Positions 52,149 to 54,620 of a stretch of DNA of 54,620 nucleotides are shown in pieces. A program made the translations under genes and the position numbers. Position 1 is the first letter of the stretch. Each line of letters opens with the position of its first letter. A model generated the notes under the pieces. The model worked only from the letters and a program-made list of their open reading frames with translations. It was not told the DNA's origin and searched no databases. The DNA comes from an uncultured Hyphomicrobiales bacterium (GTDB taxonomy: Bacteria; Pseudomonadota; Alphaproteobacteria; Rhizobiales; Devosiaceae): assembly GCA_903842455.1 (NCBI GenBank), contig CAIMLX010000225.1, positions 1-54,620 of the forward strand, written 5' to 3'.

Positions 52149-54620
52149 TAGAACCTGGTTGCCCAGGTGCCGGACACGACGTGGGTCTCCGTGCCGGCGC
52201 CGATCTGGCCGTCATAGGCGAGGTCGAGCATCGTGGTGTCGCTCAGGTCGAAGTTCACGCCCGCCGCAATTGCCGCCACATCGCCGGCCGGGCTGGTGCC
52301 GGAGATGGTGATCGGGGTGCCGCCGGCCAGGGCCAGGCTGGTGCCGTCGCCTTCGGCAAAGCTGTGCTGCCAGCCGAGCGATCCAGTGGCGGTGACCAGC
52401 ACGCCGTCTTCCAGCAGCATCTGGTAGCTCACGGTGGCGCCGATCGCCCCGAAGGTGGTGGCCGCATGGCTGCCGTCGGAGGTCAGCGCCGCGGCGCCGC
52501 CGGTTTCGCTGAACCCGTCCGTCCGGTGGTCGACATAGGCGGCGCTGGCGTAGGGGATGAGCGAGACGGCACCGAGGTCGAACTCGTGGCTGAGCCTGGC
52601 GCTGGCGAGCATGGTGGTCGAGGCGTAGTCGGCCGACAGTTCCTCGGTGAAGTTGCCGAACGCGACGGTGCGGGTGCTCGCATTGTCCTGCCGGGCGTAG
52701 GTGCCGGTGAGGGCGAGGCGCGTATCGCCCCAGTTGGTGCCGCCATAGAGCCCGAGGCCGTAGCTGGTGCCGGTGATCGTAGAACCGAGCGCCGCAACGT
52801 TGGTGTCGCCGGTACCGGCGTTCAGCATCATGCCCAGACGCCAGTCGCCGAGCAGGCCGTCGAGGCCGAGCGCCACGCCGCTGACCGTACTGTCGATCGC
52901 GGAGGTGCCGCTTTCGCCATCGGCCCGGTCGAAGGCACCATAGAACTCCGTCCACATCGCCGTGCTGCCCGAGCCGTCCGAGAGATCAGTCGAACTCGAG
53001 GCGTAGCCGCTGGCGCTGCCGCGCGCATCGAGGCCGTCGAACGCCTTGTCGACACGGTCGAGCCCGATGTCGCCGACAACCATCGCCTTGCGGGCTGCGG
53101 CTGCTTCGGCCGAGGCGTAGACTTCGCCCGACAGCTGGTCGAACGCCGACTGCGCCTCTTCGTTCGTCAGCCACAATATGGCGCCGTAGAGTGCATTGTC
53201 CTCGCCGAGGCCTTCGACCTGCGCGGCCACCGCCTGCTGGTTGGGCGTGACGCCAACGGCATAAAAGTCCACCAAATTGCGCTGCAGCGTCACCGAGGCG
53301 GTGGTCGAGGTGTAGTGCAGGGTCGGGGCGAGGAAGGCGAGGTCGGTGGTGACGCCATCAAATGCGCCGTCGAGTTCCGACGCGGTGAGAATGTCATACC
53401 TGGTGAGGTAGTCGCCGCTGGTTATGGTCGAGGCAGCGGTGACCCGGACGGTGCCGTCGAGATGCGCCACACCCGTGCTGGTCATGGTCTCGCCGACGCC
53501 TGCCGCCTCGAGATCGACGTCGAAGAAGGCGTCGTCGCCAAAGCTGGCGCTGCCGACGGTGAGGTCGCCGACGAGCCTGAGCACGCCGGTATTGACCACC
53601 GCGCCGGTGATGCTGCCGCCGGCTGCCAGGCGGCCAGAACTGGTGATGCCGCCGGTCCACAGGCCCCTGGTGATGATGGTACCGGTGTTCGCGAGGACAT
53701 TGCCATCCCACTCGCTGCCGTCGGCATTGTAGATATTGCCGGCATTGCTGAGCACGTTGCCGACCCAGGTCGACGGGCCGCTCATCACGTTGTTAATTTC
53801 ATCGGGGGCGTTGCTGATGGTGCCCGTATTGCCCTCGGCGGTGCCGGTCCAGGTGCCGCCGATGTTGAGGATGTATCCGGCATTGCCGATATTCGGGGCG
53901 TTGCCGGTGTTCGCGTTGGTGATGGTGCCGGCGGCGACGACGTCGCCATTCCACGCGCCGCCATTCCAGATGGTGTCGGCGTTGCCGATGACATCGCCCT
54001 CCCAGGTGCCGAAGGATTCGAGCGCCCAGTCGTTGGCGTAGACATCGCCGGCCCAGTAGGCCAGTCCGTCGTTCTTCAGGTAGCCGTGGTTACCCAGCAC
54101 GTCGCCGGTCCAATTGCCGCCGCCACCATTGAAGACGCTGGCATGATTGTCGACGACATTGCCGATCCAGTAGCCCGTGCCGGTTTCGTCGCTGCGATTG
54201 TCGTTCCAGACCAGTCCGCGGTTCGACAAAACGTCACCGGTCCAGGTGCCGCCGGCATTGAGAATCCAGGAATAGTTGGCGGCGATGTCACCTTCCCAGG
54301 TGGCGGTGTAGTTGTTGTAGATGATTTTGCCGAAATCGAGCATCGCCTCCCGTCCGGCATAGCCATTGGTGACGGTGCCGCCGATCCAGGTGCCGTCATT
54401 GGTGATAGCACCAATGTTGCCTTCTACCGCCCCAGTCCAGGTGGCCCCCACGTGGTTGACGATCCTGCCGTCGTTCGTTTCGATGTTGCCGGTCCACTTG
54501 CCGGGCTGCCGGTTGTCGATGGTGCCGGTATTGCTGGCGACGTCGGCGATGTAGTCGCTGTTGTTGGTGAAGGTCCCGATGTTGTCGAGATCGTCGATCA
54601 CGGTACCGTCGTTGACCAGG
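52148..54620 (-). CDS. Autotransporter, C-terminal part (start beyond window)
   Basis: At least 823 codons; the frame is still open at the window edge (the last visible codons read LVNDGTVIDD), so the N-terminus and signal peptide are missing. The visible passenger (to about residue 345 counted from 54601) consists of repeats built on a WxG core (KWTG, TWTG, TWIG, TWEG, YWIG and others, 14 counted) spaced about 20-27 residues and rich in Asn, Gly and Thr; this fits a beta-helix. A linker leads to the C-terminal beta-barrel domain (about residues 540-817), which ends GTWATRF with the terminal Phe needed for outer-membrane insertion. Likely a surface adhesin; function unknown. Confidence 0.86.
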   Translation of the reverse strand, partial: LVNDGTVIDDLDNIGTFTNNSDYIADVASNTGTIDNRQPGKWTGNIETNDGRIVNHVGATWTGAVEGNIGAITNDGTWIGGTVTNGYAGREAMLDFGKIIYNNYTATWEGDIAANYSWILNAGGTWTGDVLSNRGLVWNDNRSDETGTGYWIGNVVDNHASVFNGGGGNWTGDVLGNHGYLKNDGLAYWAGDVYANDWALESFGTWEGDVIGNADTIWNGGAWNGDVVAAGTITNANTGNAPNIGNAGYILNIGGTWTGTAEGNTGTISNAPDEINNVMSGPSTWVGNVLSNAGNIYNADGSEWDGNVLANTGTIITRGLWTGGITSSGRLAAGGSITGAVVNTGVLRLVGDLTVGSASFGDDAFFDVDLEAAGVGETMTSTGVAHLDGTVRVTAASTITSGDYLTRYDILTASELDGAFDGVTTDLAFLAPTLHYTSTTASVTLQRNLVDFYAVGVTPNQQAVAAQVEGLGEDNALYGAILWLTNEEAQSAFDQLSGEVYASAEAAAARKAMVVGDIGLDRVDKAFDGLDARGSASGYASSSTDLSDGSGSTAMWTEFYGAFDRADGESGTSAIDSTVSGVALGLDGLLGDWRLGMMLNAGTGDTNVAALGSTITGTSYGLGLYGGTNWGDTRLALTGTYARQDNASTRTVAFGNFTEELSADYASTTMLASARLSHEFDLGAVSLIPYASAAYVDHRTDGFSETGGAAALTSDGSHAATTFGAIGATVSYQMLLEDGVLVTATGSLGWQHSFAEGDGTSLALAGGTPITISGTSPAGDVAAIAAGVNFDLSDTTMLDLAYDGQIGAGTETHVVSGTWATRF

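Overview
The window is GC-rich, gene-dense bacterial DNA. It has long same-strand operons, frequent 4-base start/stop overlaps, several ABC import systems of different classes, an FMN riboswitch in front of an EamA-family transporter, and palindromic REP-like repeats (GGATCCCGG...CCGGGAT, CCCTCTCCCC...GGGGAGAGGG) of a kind I associate with Hyphomicrobiales. I infer an alphaproteobacterium of that order, possibly Devosia-like. No marker gene here fixes the genus. I saw no tRNA, rRNA, CRISPR array, transposase or phage gene.

Layout. (1) 111-3979 (+): the permease and periplasmic binding protein of a sugar ABC importer (its ATPase is probably left of the window), a Gfo/Idh/MocA oxidoreductase and a cupin. 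(2) 4031-5259 (-): an EamA transporter behind a clear FMN riboswitch, a probable riboflavin importer (ribN). (3) 5576-9649 (-): a complete putrescine/polyamine importer, potFGHI. (4) 10090-11927 (+): pseudouridine catabolism psuG-psuK, then a ParD/ParE-type toxin-antitoxin pair (11983-12548). (5) 12550-18616 (-): a small exported protein with two compensating frameshifts, an FtsX-type ABC exporter with its ATPase, and a soluble PQQ glucose dehydrogenase homologue fused to a cytochrome c domain.

(6) 18742-51751 is a roughly 33-kb sugar and sugar-acid island with four ABC importers. On the minus strand, a peptide-type (Dpp-like) importer is followed by a short UxuA-type dehydratase and a uronate-dehydrogenase-like SDR. 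Next come an SMP-30 lactonase, a GntR/FCD regulator, and a CUT1 importer without its own ATPase followed by a second UxuA homologue. A plus-strand operon of about 11 kb starts with an IclR regulator. It carries a rhamnose mutarotase, a COG3618 lactonase, an L-rhamnonate-dehydratase-like enzyme, a second Dpp-type importer, an SDR and an aldo/keto reductase. Together these resemble a non-phosphorylative L-rhamnose (or L-fucose) pathway. Converging on it from the right is a minus-strand operon: a CUT2 importer, a second enolase-superfamily dehydratase, a paralogous IclR regulator, a second mutarotase and a DHDPS-family lyase.

The two IclR-containing operons share a palindromic motif, GTTCC-N6-GGAAC, in their promoter regions, with degenerate tandem copies about two helical turns away. 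This suggests the paralogous regulators recognise related operators. Region 7 (52148-54620, -) is the C-terminal part of an autotransporter with a repetitive WxG passenger; its start lies beyond the window.
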